NCBI GenBank assembly: GCA_016929465.1
Contig: JAFGIT010000237.1
Span: 1 to 10,391, forward strand
Length of the DNA stretch: 10,391 bases
Source of the DNA: Candidatus Coatesiibacteriota bacterium
GTDB taxonomy: Bacteria; B130-G9
Direction of reading: 5' to 3'
Position 1 is the first letter of the stretch, and the number at the start of each line of letters is the position of its first letter. Shown piece after piece: positions 1-5,804 of the stretch. The position numbers were made by a program, and so were the translations under genes. The notes beneath the pieces were generated by a model, which was given only the letters and a program-made list of their open reading frames with translations, ran no database searches and had not been told where the DNA came from.

Positions 1-30
1 AGGAATGGAGTCTTCATATAACGCGGTCCC

Positions 31-1140
31 TCAGGCGAACTGGCTCGGACGTCTCAGCAGCAGTCGGCGTTCCATCTCGAATGCGGCAAACTGCTTAGAG
101 AGCAGCGCAAGAATTTCTCTTCCGAGTGGTGTTAGCACCAAGGGCACCCCCGGAGAGGGCCGGTGCTCGCACAAGCCCATCTCGCAGGCATAATTCCCAT
201 ACCACGCAAAGGACGATTTCTGAGAGCAATTCGCCCAGCGGCTCTTGGAGTTGCAGAGCTCCACAAAGCTGTTCATCTGCGATTCCGCAGACACGATCGC
301 CTGGTCCTCTGAATTTTCGACGGCTCTCAGGATACAGAATATGCCGAATTTGTGGCCATTGGTGCAGCGAGCAGCCGAGAGGCCGGCGATGAGAATCCTT
401 CTCTGACGTGGCGAGACCGTCCAGACAAGGGATTTATCTGAAGAGACGGCATAGGCCTTCCCGAGCTCGGTCAGAATTATTCCGCCATCGCCACGCTCGA
501 GCAGACCGAAGCTCTCTCCAAAGCGCACCCACAGCTTGGCACGATGTGCCGGATTCCGAATCTGACGTGGATTCTTCGCCACATTAGGGACATTCTCCAT
601 AATCTCTCGAAATGTCACTCGCGTGCGCTTTGCCATAAATGCGAAGAAACCATTCATGTAAGAGAGCTTTGCGAAACCGGCAATCGCAGGTTTGGGACAA
701 TCGAGACCGAGACGCTTCTCCTCCTCCGCCTCGAGCGATTCCGCCAGCTGAACGATTTTGCTTGCCTCGAAGCGGACACGATAGAGCGGAGGGCCGTAGC
801 GAGGAAGCGACCTCGGAAAGCCCTCGGCGAAGTGGACGCCTATTACGCTCGAAAATGAGAACCGCTCCGAATAGACATCGACGTAAGAAACGAGGCGGTC
901 GTAGTGGTCTTTGTTCGCAATGCCGAGTTGCAGCTCCAAAAGGACGAGCAGGTTGCGGGCCCTCTCGCGAAAGGCAAGGTCTATTCGACCGGTCTCGCAG
1001 ACATCCTCGCACTGCTCAACCTCCAACGATGAGACCGGAAGGCGCCTCTTCAATAGGTGGGATTCGACTATTTGCGGATAGCGAAACAAGATGTCCTGAA
1101 TAGTCTTCTCATCTATGTCCTGTCTCTGTTGCCACGTCAT
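31..1140 (-). CDS. Putative PD-(D/E)XK nuclease with two winged-helix-like segments (369 aa)
   Basis: I do not recognise a named family. The N-terminal 100 residues read like a PD-(D/E)XK nuclease core of NucS/DUF91 type: a helix with E26 (YPQIVES), then GRIDLAF with D54, then a hydrophobic strand ending in E69-L-Q71, followed by a helix with an HYDRLVSYVDVY pattern. The usual lysine of ExK is replaced by glutamine; this variant is known from restriction enzymes such as BglII. The rest is probably DNA-binding. Residues 207-230 (FGLLERGDGG...LTELGKAYA) and 321-347 (MGLCEHRPSPG...LTPLGREIL) share a winged-helix-like pattern. Function is inferred: a DNA endonuclease, perhaps for defence or repair. 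The ATG lies one base after the queD stop (TGA-A-ATG), so translation is probably coupled to queD. No methyltransferase is visible, but the region left of the window is unseen. Confidence 0.6.
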   Translation of the reverse strand: MTWQQRQDIDEKTIQDILFRYPQIVESHLLKRRLPVSSLEVEQCEDVCETGRIDLAFRERARNLLVLLELQLGIANKDHYDRLVSYVDVYSERFSFSSVIGVHFAEGFPRSLPRYGPPLYRVRFEASKIVQLAESLEAEEEKRLGLDCPKPAIAGFAKLSYMNGFFAFMAKRTRVTFREIMENVPNVAKNPRQIRNPAHRAKLWVRFGESFGLLERGDGGIILTELGKAYAVSSDKSLVWTVSPRQRRILIAGLSAARCTNGHKFGIFCILRAVENSEDQAIVSAESQMNSFVELCNSKSRWANCSQKSSFAWYGNYACEMGLCEHRPSPGVPLVLTPLGREILALLSKQFAAFEMERRLLLRRPSQFA

Positions 1141-1141
1141 T

Positions 1142-1510
1142 TCATTCCCAATAGGCAGCGCAGCAGTCGCGATTCTCCCAGATCGTGACCCGAGACATCA
1201 AGACCGAATACTCCCTTAGTCGCTCAGCCAAATCTTCATACAGCCACCTTGCGATGTTCTCGCTGGATGGATTGATCTCATCGAAGGGAGCCACTTCATT
1301 CAACATCCTGTGGTCAAGGAGTTGAAGGGCTGATTCCAGGGCTGTTTTCAGGTCTTTGAAGTCGATCGCGAGACCGGCGCTATTCAGCGACTCAGAGGTC
1401 ACGCTCATCTCAACCACCCAGTTATGGCCGTGAATATTCTCGCATTTGCCCCCGTAGTTGCGCAGCCGATGTGCAGCCGCAAAGGAGCTCTTCACCGTCA
1501 ATTCATACAT
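1142..1510 (-). CDS. queD: QueD / 6-pyruvoyl-tetrahydropterin synthase family protein
   Basis: This is a 122-residue protein of the QueD/PTPS family. QueD converts dihydroneopterin triphosphate to 6-carboxy-5,6,7,8-tetrahydropterin in the cytoplasm, the first committed step towards preQ0 and queuosine. The family signature is complete: zinc ligands H14 (AAAHRL), H27 and H29 (IHGHNW); catalytic cysteine C23 four residues before H27; AIDFKDLK at 48-55; LDHRML with H67; PSSENIARW at 81-89; and the pterin-anchoring glutamate E112 in TIWENRD. The length matches short bacterial QueD. The ATG has an AGAGG-type ribosome site about 10 bases upstream (complement of 1521-1525). It follows spoVG by 75 bp and precedes the nuclease gene by one base. 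No queC, queE or queF is visible, so whether the product feeds tRNA queuosine, a DNA 7-deazaguanine or a pterin cofactor cannot be settled here. Confidence 0.9.
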   Translation of the reverse strand: MYELTVKSSFAAAHRLRNYGGKCENIHGHNWVVEMSVTSESLNSAGLAIDFKDLKTALESALQLLDHRMLNEVAPFDEINPSSENIARWLYEDLAERLREYSVLMSRVTIWENRDCCAAYWE

Positions 1511-1585
1511 GCTTGCATTGCCTCTGATCCTATGTTTCTGCCGACTATCCCGAGGCTTCGATCGGAGAGAGGGGATATCGGCGTG

Positions 1586-1867
1586 TCATTCATCGAGTTT
1601 CGGGAAATACTCCCTGTATTTGGCCACAACAGCTTCGCGTATCTTGCTCTTGAGCTCTGCATTCTGTGCAGCGACGATTGGGACGAAATCACCGCCTTGT
1701 TGCCGCGTAGAGGGATAGCCCACGAAAAGGGCGCCATTCGGCTTGAGGACGACCTTGAAGCCCCTTATCATGAGTTCCCCGTCGAAAGTCACATCCGCGT
1801 ATGCGTGGACCTGACTAGTCCCTTCGCGGGATTCAAATGGATATATCCGAACATCACTCACTTCCAC
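1586..1867 (-). CDS. spoVG: SpoVG family protein
   Basis: This 93-residue protein matches the SpoVG family over its full length: the opening MEVSDVRIYPF, the central strand ELMIRGFKVVLKPNGALFVGYPS (31-53), TRQQGGDFVPIV (54-65) and the C-terminal helix KSKIREAVVAKYREYF (73-88). SpoVG proteins are small site-specific DNA- and RNA-binding regulators, known from Bacillus, Staphylococcus, Borrelia and others; the family is not restricted to spore formers. The start is GTG, chosen because MEVxDVR is the conserved N-terminus. No Shine-Dalgarno sequence precedes it. Instead a -10-like TAATAT ends six bases upstream, suggesting a leaderless transcript. It is the first gene of the leftward operon with queD and the nuclease, and is divergent from the DUF1232 gene. 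Confidence 0.92.
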   Translation of the reverse strand: MEVSDVRIYPFESREGTSQVHAYADVTFDGELMIRGFKVVLKPNGALFVGYPSTRQQGGDFVPIVAAQNAELKSKIREAVVAKYREYFPKLDE

Positions 1868-1873
1868 GGTGAT

Positions 1874-1903
1874 ATATTACTACGTTCTTAAGCCATTGGT
1901 CAA
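1874..1903 (-). promoter_or_regulatory. Predicted sigma-70-type promoter of spoVG, leaderless type
   Basis: Read on the minus strand, a -35 TTGACC (complement of 1898-1903) and a -10 TAATAT (complement of 1874-1879) are separated by 18 bp. Only six bases lie between the -10 box and the spoVG GTG, so the expected transcription start falls on or next to the start codon. This agrees with the absence of a Shine-Dalgarno sequence. The boxes are seen in the sequence; their activity is inferred. Confidence 0.55.
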
Positions 1904-1915
1904 GGGCGACCAATG
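1894..1915. repeat. Perfect 8-bp inverted repeat in the divergent intergenic region (operator-like)
   Basis: CATTGGTC at 1894-1901 and GACCAATG at 1908-1915 are exact reverse complements separated by six bases (AAGGGC). The left arm overlaps the predicted spoVG -35 box (1898-1903), a position where a bound protein would block or modulate the promoter. There is no T-run, so a terminator is unlikely. It could be a binding site for SpoVG itself or for another regulator; nothing in the sequence decides this. Confidence 0.5.
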
Positions 1916-1954
1916 CCGCGCGGGACGATCAATGTCTCTGGGCCGAGTTCAACC

Positions 1955-1984
1955 TTGTTGATGGACCGGGGATTGAGATATACT
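1955..1984 (+). promoter_or_regulatory. Predicted promoter of the DUF1232-comF-fliK-like operon
   Basis: The -10 hexamer TATACT (1979-1984) is good; the -35 is weak (TTGTTG at 1955-1960 with an 18-bp spacer, or TTGATG at 1958-1963 with 15 bp). Six bases (CGTCCC) lie between the -10 box and the ATG at 1991, the same spacing as at the divergent spoVG gene. If this is the real promoter, the message starts at the ATG and is leaderless, and the 1991 start is preferred over 1913. Confidence 0.45.
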
Positions 1985-1990
1985 CGTCCC

Positions 1991-2350
1991 ATGTCCAAGG
2001 CGAATAAGTCGAAAGAGAATAAGAAGCAAAGGAGCGATCACAGCCTGATACCGTCGGGCAATGTGCTCTCCTTCCTCTTCCACTTGCCGAATTTCGCGAA
2101 GCTTTATTGGAAGCTCTTCTGGGATAGGAGAGCGCCGAAAATCCCCAAGATTGTCCTGATCCTGGCCATAATCTATCTACTCTCTCCGATCGACCTGCTC
2201 CCGGATTTCGCCATCCCAGGAGTTGGCTATGTGGATGATCTCGCTCTTCTCGCGCTCGCGTTCAAGTATTTCATCAAGGCCATGCCGAAGGACCTGCTCT
2301 CCGAGAAGATCGAATCGATCGATAAGGACGCCAACGTCGGAAGACCATGA
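1991..2350 (+). CDS. DUF1232 (YkvA-type) small membrane protein
   Basis: This is a small DUF1232 family protein of unknown function. From the ATG at 1991 it has 119 residues. The N-terminus is rich in lysine (MSKANKSKENKKQRSDHS), followed by a basic amphipathic stretch (KLYWKLFWDRRAPKIPK). Then comes the family hallmark: a hydrophobic segment IVLILAIIYLLSPIDLLPDF, followed by IPGVGYVDDLALLALAFKYF. The SPIDLLPDF and GYVDD motifs are diagnostic. One membrane segment plus a second hydrophobic helix is likely. The frame is open to an ATG at 1913, which would add 26 residues. I prefer 1991 because a TATACT box sits just before it, the 1913 ATG lies inside an inverted repeat, and the extra residues are not part of the DUF1232 core. 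Its TGA overlaps the comF ATG (ATGA), so the two are translationally coupled. Confidence 0.82.
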   Translation: MSKANKSKENKKQRSDHSLIPSGNVLSFLFHLPNFAKLYWKLFWDRRAPKIPKIVLILAIIYLLSPIDLLPDFAIPGVGYVDDLALLALAFKYFIKAMPKDLLSEKIESIDKDANVGRP

Positions 2351-3192
2351 TCCCGAATACTCGTCAGCTTGCCGAGACCGTTGCTGCCTCCCTGAACGCG
2401 CTGTTCGGACTAGCCCTGAACTCCCTGTGCGCGCTCTGCGGCAAGCGGTCCAGTGCTGCTATATGCCCGGGCTGCGTTTCGACATTCGAGCGACTCGAAT
2501 CAGCGTGCTGTCCCAAGTGCGGCCGGCCGAAATTTGCTCCGGGCTCATCGGATCACGCAAGGACGATATACTGCGGAGAATGCGAGGAGCGCCGTATCGA
2601 CCGTCGCAAAAGATGGTATTTCGACCGCGCCGTGTCGCTCTTCCTATATGAGGGGCGCATGAGGGAGGCGATATTGACGCTCAAGTATCGGAGACGATTC
2701 AGGATAGCCGATGTTCTCGGAGCTCTCTTTGCCCAATACTTCCCCCATCGGCTAATCTGCGAATCTGTCGAGGCAAGTTCAGAGTTCAATGTCGTCATAC
2801 CGGTGCCTCTGCATATTTCCCGGCTGATGGAACGAGAATTCAATCAGGCTGCAATTCTCGCCAGGTATGTCGCCGAGGCGATGTCTCTTCGAGTATCGTA
2901 TGAGGTCCTCGAGAGGACGAGGGCGACGGCACCGCAGTGGACGCTGACAAGCATTCAGCAAAAGATCGAGAACGTTAAGGGCGCATTCAAGGTCAGGCGC
3001 CCCAAGGCGATCAAGGACGCGAAGATACTTCTTATCGACGATATATTCACGAGGGGCGCAACCGCGAATGAATGCGCGAAGACACTCATGAAAGCGGGAG
3101 CCGGCTCCGTGGTTGTGGGCGCGCTCTCAACTCCGCACCTCGGCCATGATACGCCTGGTGCCGCCTATGAATCTGTGGAGCAGCGACCTTGA
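2347..3192 (+). CDS. comF: ComF family protein (zinc-ribbon plus phosphoribosyltransferase domain)
   Basis: This 281-residue protein has the ComFC/GntX architecture. The N-terminal part carries four CxxC pairs (C28/C31, C40/C43, C55/C58, C76/C79), expected to bind zinc. Residues about 92-265 form a type I phosphoribosyltransferase-like fold: YFDRAVSLFLYEGRMREAI; the IPVPLH strand at 151-156; ERTRATAPQ and the QQKIENVKGAF helix at 204-214; and the PRPP-binding loop ILLIDDIFTRGATANE at 227-242 with the acidic pair D231/D232. ComF proteins are needed for DNA uptake in competent bacteria and are also linked to recombination; the reaction is not established. GGAAG lies just before the ATG, which overlaps the preceding stop (ATGA). 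Its own stop overlaps the next gene's TTG (TTGA). No other competence gene is visible. Confidence 0.9.
   Translation: MIPNTRQLAETVAASLNALFGLALNSLCALCGKRSSAAICPGCVSTFERLESACCPKCGRPKFAPGSSDHARTIYCGECEERRIDRRKRWYFDRAVSLFLYEGRMREAILTLKYRRRFRIADVLGALFAQYFPHRLICESVEASSEFNVVIPVPLHISRLMEREFNQAAILARYVAEAMSLRVSYEVLERTRATAPQWTLTSIQQKIENVKGAFKVRRPKAIKDAKILLIDDIFTRGATANECAKTLMKAGAGSVVVGALSTPHLGHDTPGAAYESVEQRP
3175..3180 (+). promoter_or_regulatory. Ribosome binding site supporting a TTG start at 3189
   Basis: GTGGAG ends eight bases before the TTG at 3189, a normal Shine-Dalgarno distance. This supports the TTG start, which overlaps the comF stop, over the later in-frame ATGs at 3231 and 3243; neither of those has a comparable site. 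Confidence 0.5.
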
Positions 3193-4349
3193 GTATCGTT
3201 GGCGGAATAGACCGGCTGATAGTCGGCCAGATGCGGATTCTGATGAAGGACCAAGACACCCTTCCGAGTCTGAGCCTGAAGGTCGGAGACCTGCTCAAGG
3301 GGAAGGTCCTTAAGTTGCTGCCCGATGGGCGAGCGCTCATCTCGATCAAGGGAGCGAACATCCTGACGAGGCCCAAGATGTCGCTCGCGCCGGGAGAGGA
3401 GATTTTCGCGAAGGTTCAGAGCCTCGGCAGCGAGATTACGCTCGGCTTATTGTCGAAGCAGGCGAAGCTCCAGAACGATTTCCTGCAGGTTCTCGGGAGG
3501 GCGTGGCAGCAAAATTCCTCTATTTCAAAGCTGGCTGAGGGGCTGGCAAAGGTCGCCACCTCCCTTAAGTCCGCCGATGCCCTCAAATCGAACGAGCTAT
3601 CGACACTCGACAGAATACTCACGCTGCTCACGGGGGTAGAGGGTAGAGACGCATCCGCAATTGCGAAACGCCTCGTGGGCCTCGCCCGAGCGCTCGGATT
3701 AAATCACGAGGCGTCGATTGCGAGGGCAGTAGCGCTCGGCACGCCGGTCATTATCCTGAAGAGGCAACTTCAGAAGACGATGAAACCGAATGTTGAGAAA
3801 TTGATAAGTATGGTCTCAAGGCGGCTCTCCGGAGAAGCAAAAGTCGAGGAAGGAATAAAGGCGCAATTGGAGAGGCTTTTGTCACTTTGCGGTGACATTC
3901 GAGATAACGTGGAATTCCAGCAGTTGGCGAACCACTTCCTGAGGCAACGTGGAGCGCAGCTCTACATGCAAATGCCTCTCCTCTGGATGGGCGAAGACGG
4001 GCTCGCGGAGCTGACAGTTCGCTCCAAGAAAGATGACGCAAAAGAGGGGCAAATTGACCCCGATAACTGTCAGTTTTCGGTCTCAATAGAGCTTTCTGGT
4101 CTAGGGAGGGTGAAGGCAATAGCAGCCGTCAGCAAAAAGCGTATATCTTGCCTCCTCGCGACCGAGAAGAAAGCGATAAGGGAATTCATCGCAGAGCACT
4201 CGCAGATACTCGCGGATGGTCTGAATGCCGCTGGATTCGAGGTCTCCGACATAAAGGCGATGGTGAGCTCCGAGCCGCTCGAACGGCAGTTCGAGGCCTT
4301 CGTGCAGATGTTTATAGCCCAGGGACCGGCCTTTGACGTTACAGTGTAA
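3189..4349 (+). CDS. FliK C-terminal (Flg_hook)-like domain protein of unknown role
   Basis: This is a 386-residue protein. Residues about 28-90 read as a small beta-barrel (LKVGDLLKGKVLKLLPDGRALISIKG, then LTRPKMSLAPGEEIFAKV). Residues 95-250 are largely helical. The C-terminus resembles the flagellar hook-length control domain: YMQMPLLWMGEDGLAELTV (259-277), FSVSIELSGLGRVKAIAAV (296-314), then a helix of ALADGL type (AEHSQILADGLNAAGFEV) at 335-352. The SIELSGLGRVK strand is the best family marker. No signal peptide is seen. In FliK this domain switches the export gate; proteins with this layout also occur away from flagellar loci, as here, and their role is unknown. The gene overlaps comF by TTGA and is the last of the three-gene operon. 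Its stop codon lies inside the glcD promoter palindrome. The start could instead be the ATG at 3231. Confidence 0.7.
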   Translation: MSIVGGIDRLIVGQMRILMKDQDTLPSLSLKVGDLLKGKVLKLLPDGRALISIKGANILTRPKMSLAPGEEIFAKVQSLGSEITLGLLSKQAKLQNDFLQVLGRAWQQNSSISKLAEGLAKVATSLKSADALKSNELSTLDRILTLLTGVEGRDASAIAKRLVGLARALGLNHEASIARAVALGTPVIILKRQLQKTMKPNVEKLISMVSRRLSGEAKVEEGIKAQLERLLSLCGDIRDNVEFQQLANHFLRQRGAQLYMQMPLLWMGEDGLAELTVRSKKDDAKEGQIDPDNCQFSVSIELSGLGRVKAIAAVSKKRISCLLATEKKAIREFIAEHSQILADGLNAAGFEVSDIKAMVSSEPLERQFEAFVQMFIAQGPAFDVTV

Positions 4350-4361
4350 CAAAGCTACACT
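4333..4361 (+). promoter_or_regulatory. Predicted sigma-70-type promoter of the glcD operon
   Basis: TTGACG (4333-4338) and TACACT (4356-4361) are separated by exactly 17 bp. The -35 box matches the consensus at five of six positions and the -10 box at four of six. The expected start is near 4368, giving a leader of about 52 bases with a good ribosome site before glcD. The promoter overlaps the last codons of the upstream FliK-like gene. Confidence 0.6.
4338..4350. promoter_or_regulatory. Perfect 13-bp palindrome in the glcD promoter spacer, likely operator
   Basis: GTTACAGTGTAAC consists of GTTACA and its exact reverse complement TGTAAC around one central G (4344). It lies almost wholly between the -35 and -10 boxes, where a dimeric repressor would exclude RNA polymerase. 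The short spaced dyad is the kind of site used by GntR- or MarR-type repressors; no regulator gene is present to assign it. It also contains the stop codon of the upstream gene (4347-4349). Confidence 0.55.
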
Positions 4362-4404
4362 CTCCGGCGTTGATCCTTTTGATGCAGCGTTTGATTTCAA
4401 CTCC

Positions 4405-4411
4405 AAGGTGG
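4405..4411 (+). promoter_or_regulatory. Ribosome binding site of glcD
   Basis: AAGGTGG ends eight bases before the ATG at 4420, a close match to the Shine-Dalgarno consensus at standard distance. It fixes the glcD start. Confidence 0.65.
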
Positions 4412-4419
4412 TCTGATAT

Positions 4420-5790
4420 ATGGACAACAATCTCAAAAAGGAATTCAAGAGCATCGTAGGAAGTAGAAACTACAGTGATGGCGAGGCCGAGCGATTCTGC
4501 TACTCCTACGATGCGACGAGGCTTCAATATAGGCCCGATATAGTTATCTTCGCCGAGAATACCGAACAGGTTGTCCGGATAGCGAAGCTCGCGAACGAGA
4601 ATCGGATACCACTATTTCCAAGGGGGGCGGGTTCAGGATTCTCAGGAGGCTCTCTCCCCGTGAAGGGAGGAGTAGCGCTATGCCTGACCAAGATGAATCG
4701 GATAAAAGAGATCGACGTTGCGAATCTCGTTGCGACCGTTGAGCCCGGCGTGGTCAATGCAGACCTCAGAAGGGCGGTCGAGGCTAGAGGCCTATTCTAC
4801 CCGCCAGACCCCGCCAGTCTGGAATTCTCGACTATCGGGGGAAACGTGGCGGAATGCGCTGGGGGGCCAACATGCATCAAATACGGCGTCACCAGGAGTT
4901 ATATTCTCGGCCTGGAGGTCGTGCTCGGAACAGGGGACGTGATACGACCGGGAGGTGTACTGGTCAAGAACGTCGCGGGCTATGACCTGGTCAGGCTATT
5001 TTGCGGCTCCGAGGGCACTCTCGGAATAATCACTGAGATCAATCTGCGGCTGATCCCTCTGCCCGAAGGCAAGACGACGATAATGGCGATCTTCCCGTCG
5101 GTGGAGCAAGCCGCCAAGACAGTCGCACGGACCGTTCAGTCTCGAATATTGCCGGCTGCTCTCGAATTCATGGACGCAACATGTATCATGGCAGTTGAGA
5201 GATACAAGAAGATAGGTCTTCCGACGGACGCCGGCGCCGTCCTTATAATAGAGGCGGATGGGCCGGCGCGGGTACTTGCGGCTCAGCGCGAGCGTATTGA
5301 GTCGCTGTGCCGGGAGTGCGGTGCTATTTCCGCCGCATCCGCCGATGACGAAAAAGAGAGAGAGAATCTCTGGCAGGCGAGGCGCGCCATCTCCTCAGCT
5401 GTATCGAGCCTTGCTCCCAGAAAAGTGAACGAAGATGTCGCTGTGCCACCTGCTCAGATTCCCGAGCTCTTGCGCAGAATTGATATCGTTGCGAAAGAGA
5501 TGGACCTCGTCATCGCCAATTTCGGCCATGCGGGGGACGGAAACATCCATGTCAATATACTCTACGATCCAGATGTGCAAGGCATGCAGAAGCGAGCGGA
5601 GGACGCTGCCGAGAGAGTCTTTGACATCGCATTGGAGCTGAATGGGACCATAACCGGCGAGCACGGAGTCGGGATCACGAAGGCGGATTTTCTGGAGAAG
5701 CAGATAGGGCGAAAGCAAGTGGAACTGATGCGTGCATTAAAGGGAGTCTTCGATCCGAATAACATCATGAATCCGGGCAAGATATTTTAG
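4420..5790 (+). CDS. glcD: GlcD-type FAD-linked 2-hydroxyacid oxidase/dehydrogenase
   Basis: This 456-residue flavoprotein of the GlcD/D-lactate dehydrogenase family has the usual length. Such enzymes oxidise 2-hydroxyacids such as glycolate or D-lactate to the 2-oxoacid with FAD and pass the electrons to a partner. The FAD-binding PCMH domain (about 37-214) shows PRGAGSGFSGG (67-77), EPGV (108-111), PPDPAS (128-133), TIGGNVAECAGGP (138-150), NVAGYDL and GSEGTLGIITE (196-206). The C-terminal domain (215-455) shows NFGHAGDGNIHVN (367-379, metal-binding His residues), GTITGEHGVG (409-418) and DPNNIMNPGKIF. No GlcE or GlcF Fe-S partner gene is adjacent. The nearest electron-carrier gene is the RnfC/PduS-like one two genes downstream. 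The substrate cannot be read from sequence; glycolate, D-lactate or another hydroxyacid are possible. It has its own promoter and is followed after 14 bp by ispG. Confidence 0.88.
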   Translation: MDNNLKKEFKSIVGSRNYSDGEAERFCYSYDATRLQYRPDIVIFAENTEQVVRIAKLANENRIPLFPRGAGSGFSGGSLPVKGGVALCLTKMNRIKEIDVANLVATVEPGVVNADLRRAVEARGLFYPPDPASLEFSTIGGNVAECAGGPTCIKYGVTRSYILGLEVVLGTGDVIRPGGVLVKNVAGYDLVRLFCGSEGTLGIITEINLRLIPLPEGKTTIMAIFPSVEQAAKTVARTVQSRILPAALEFMDATCIMAVERYKKIGLPTDAGAVLIIEADGPARVLAAQRERIESLCRECGAISAASADDEKERENLWQARRAISSAVSSLAPRKVNEDVAVPPAQIPELLRRIDIVAKEMDLVIANFGHAGDGNIHVNILYDPDVQGMQKRAEDAAERVFDIALELNGTITGEHGVGITKADFLEKQIGRKQVELMRALKGVFDPNNIMNPGKIF

Positions 5791-5791
5791 C

Positions 5792-5796
5792 GGGAG
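5792..5796 (+). promoter_or_regulatory. Ribosome binding site supporting a TTG start for ispG
   Basis: GGGAG ends eight bases before the TTG at 5805. The alternative GTG at 5814 would lie 17 bases away, so the TTG is the better start. Confidence 0.55.
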
Positions 5797-5804
5797 ACAC
5801 TCTA

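Noticed and set aside
584-1012. Arginine-rich 142-codon open frame on the minus strand, inside the nuclease gene
   Set aside because: It is a shifted frame of the nuclease gene with a composition typical of out-of-frame translation (runs of Arg, Ser, Pro) and no ribosome site or domain.
31-1140. Calling the nuclease a type II restriction enzyme
   Set aside because: No DNA methyltransferase is in the window and no match to a known restriction enzyme family was recognised; the region to the left is unseen.
1586-1867. SpoVG as a sign of a spore-forming Firmicute
   Set aside because: SpoVG is found in many non-sporulating bacteria, and nothing else in the window points to sporulation.
1424-1891. 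Plus-strand open frame of 155 codons opposite queD and spoVG
   Set aside because: It lies antisense to two clear family matches, its protein has no recognisable motif, and it crosses the spoVG promoter region.
1913-1990. Extended N-terminus of the DUF1232 protein starting at the ATG at 1913
   Set aside because: The ATG is within the inverted repeat, the added residues do not belong to the family core, and a good -10 box lies inside this stretch, just before the 1991 ATG.
4369-4401. Possible hairpin in the glcD leader (GTTGA with TCAAC)
   Set aside because: Arms of only five bases with a 23-base loop are not convincing, and no riboswitch-like conserved elements are visible.
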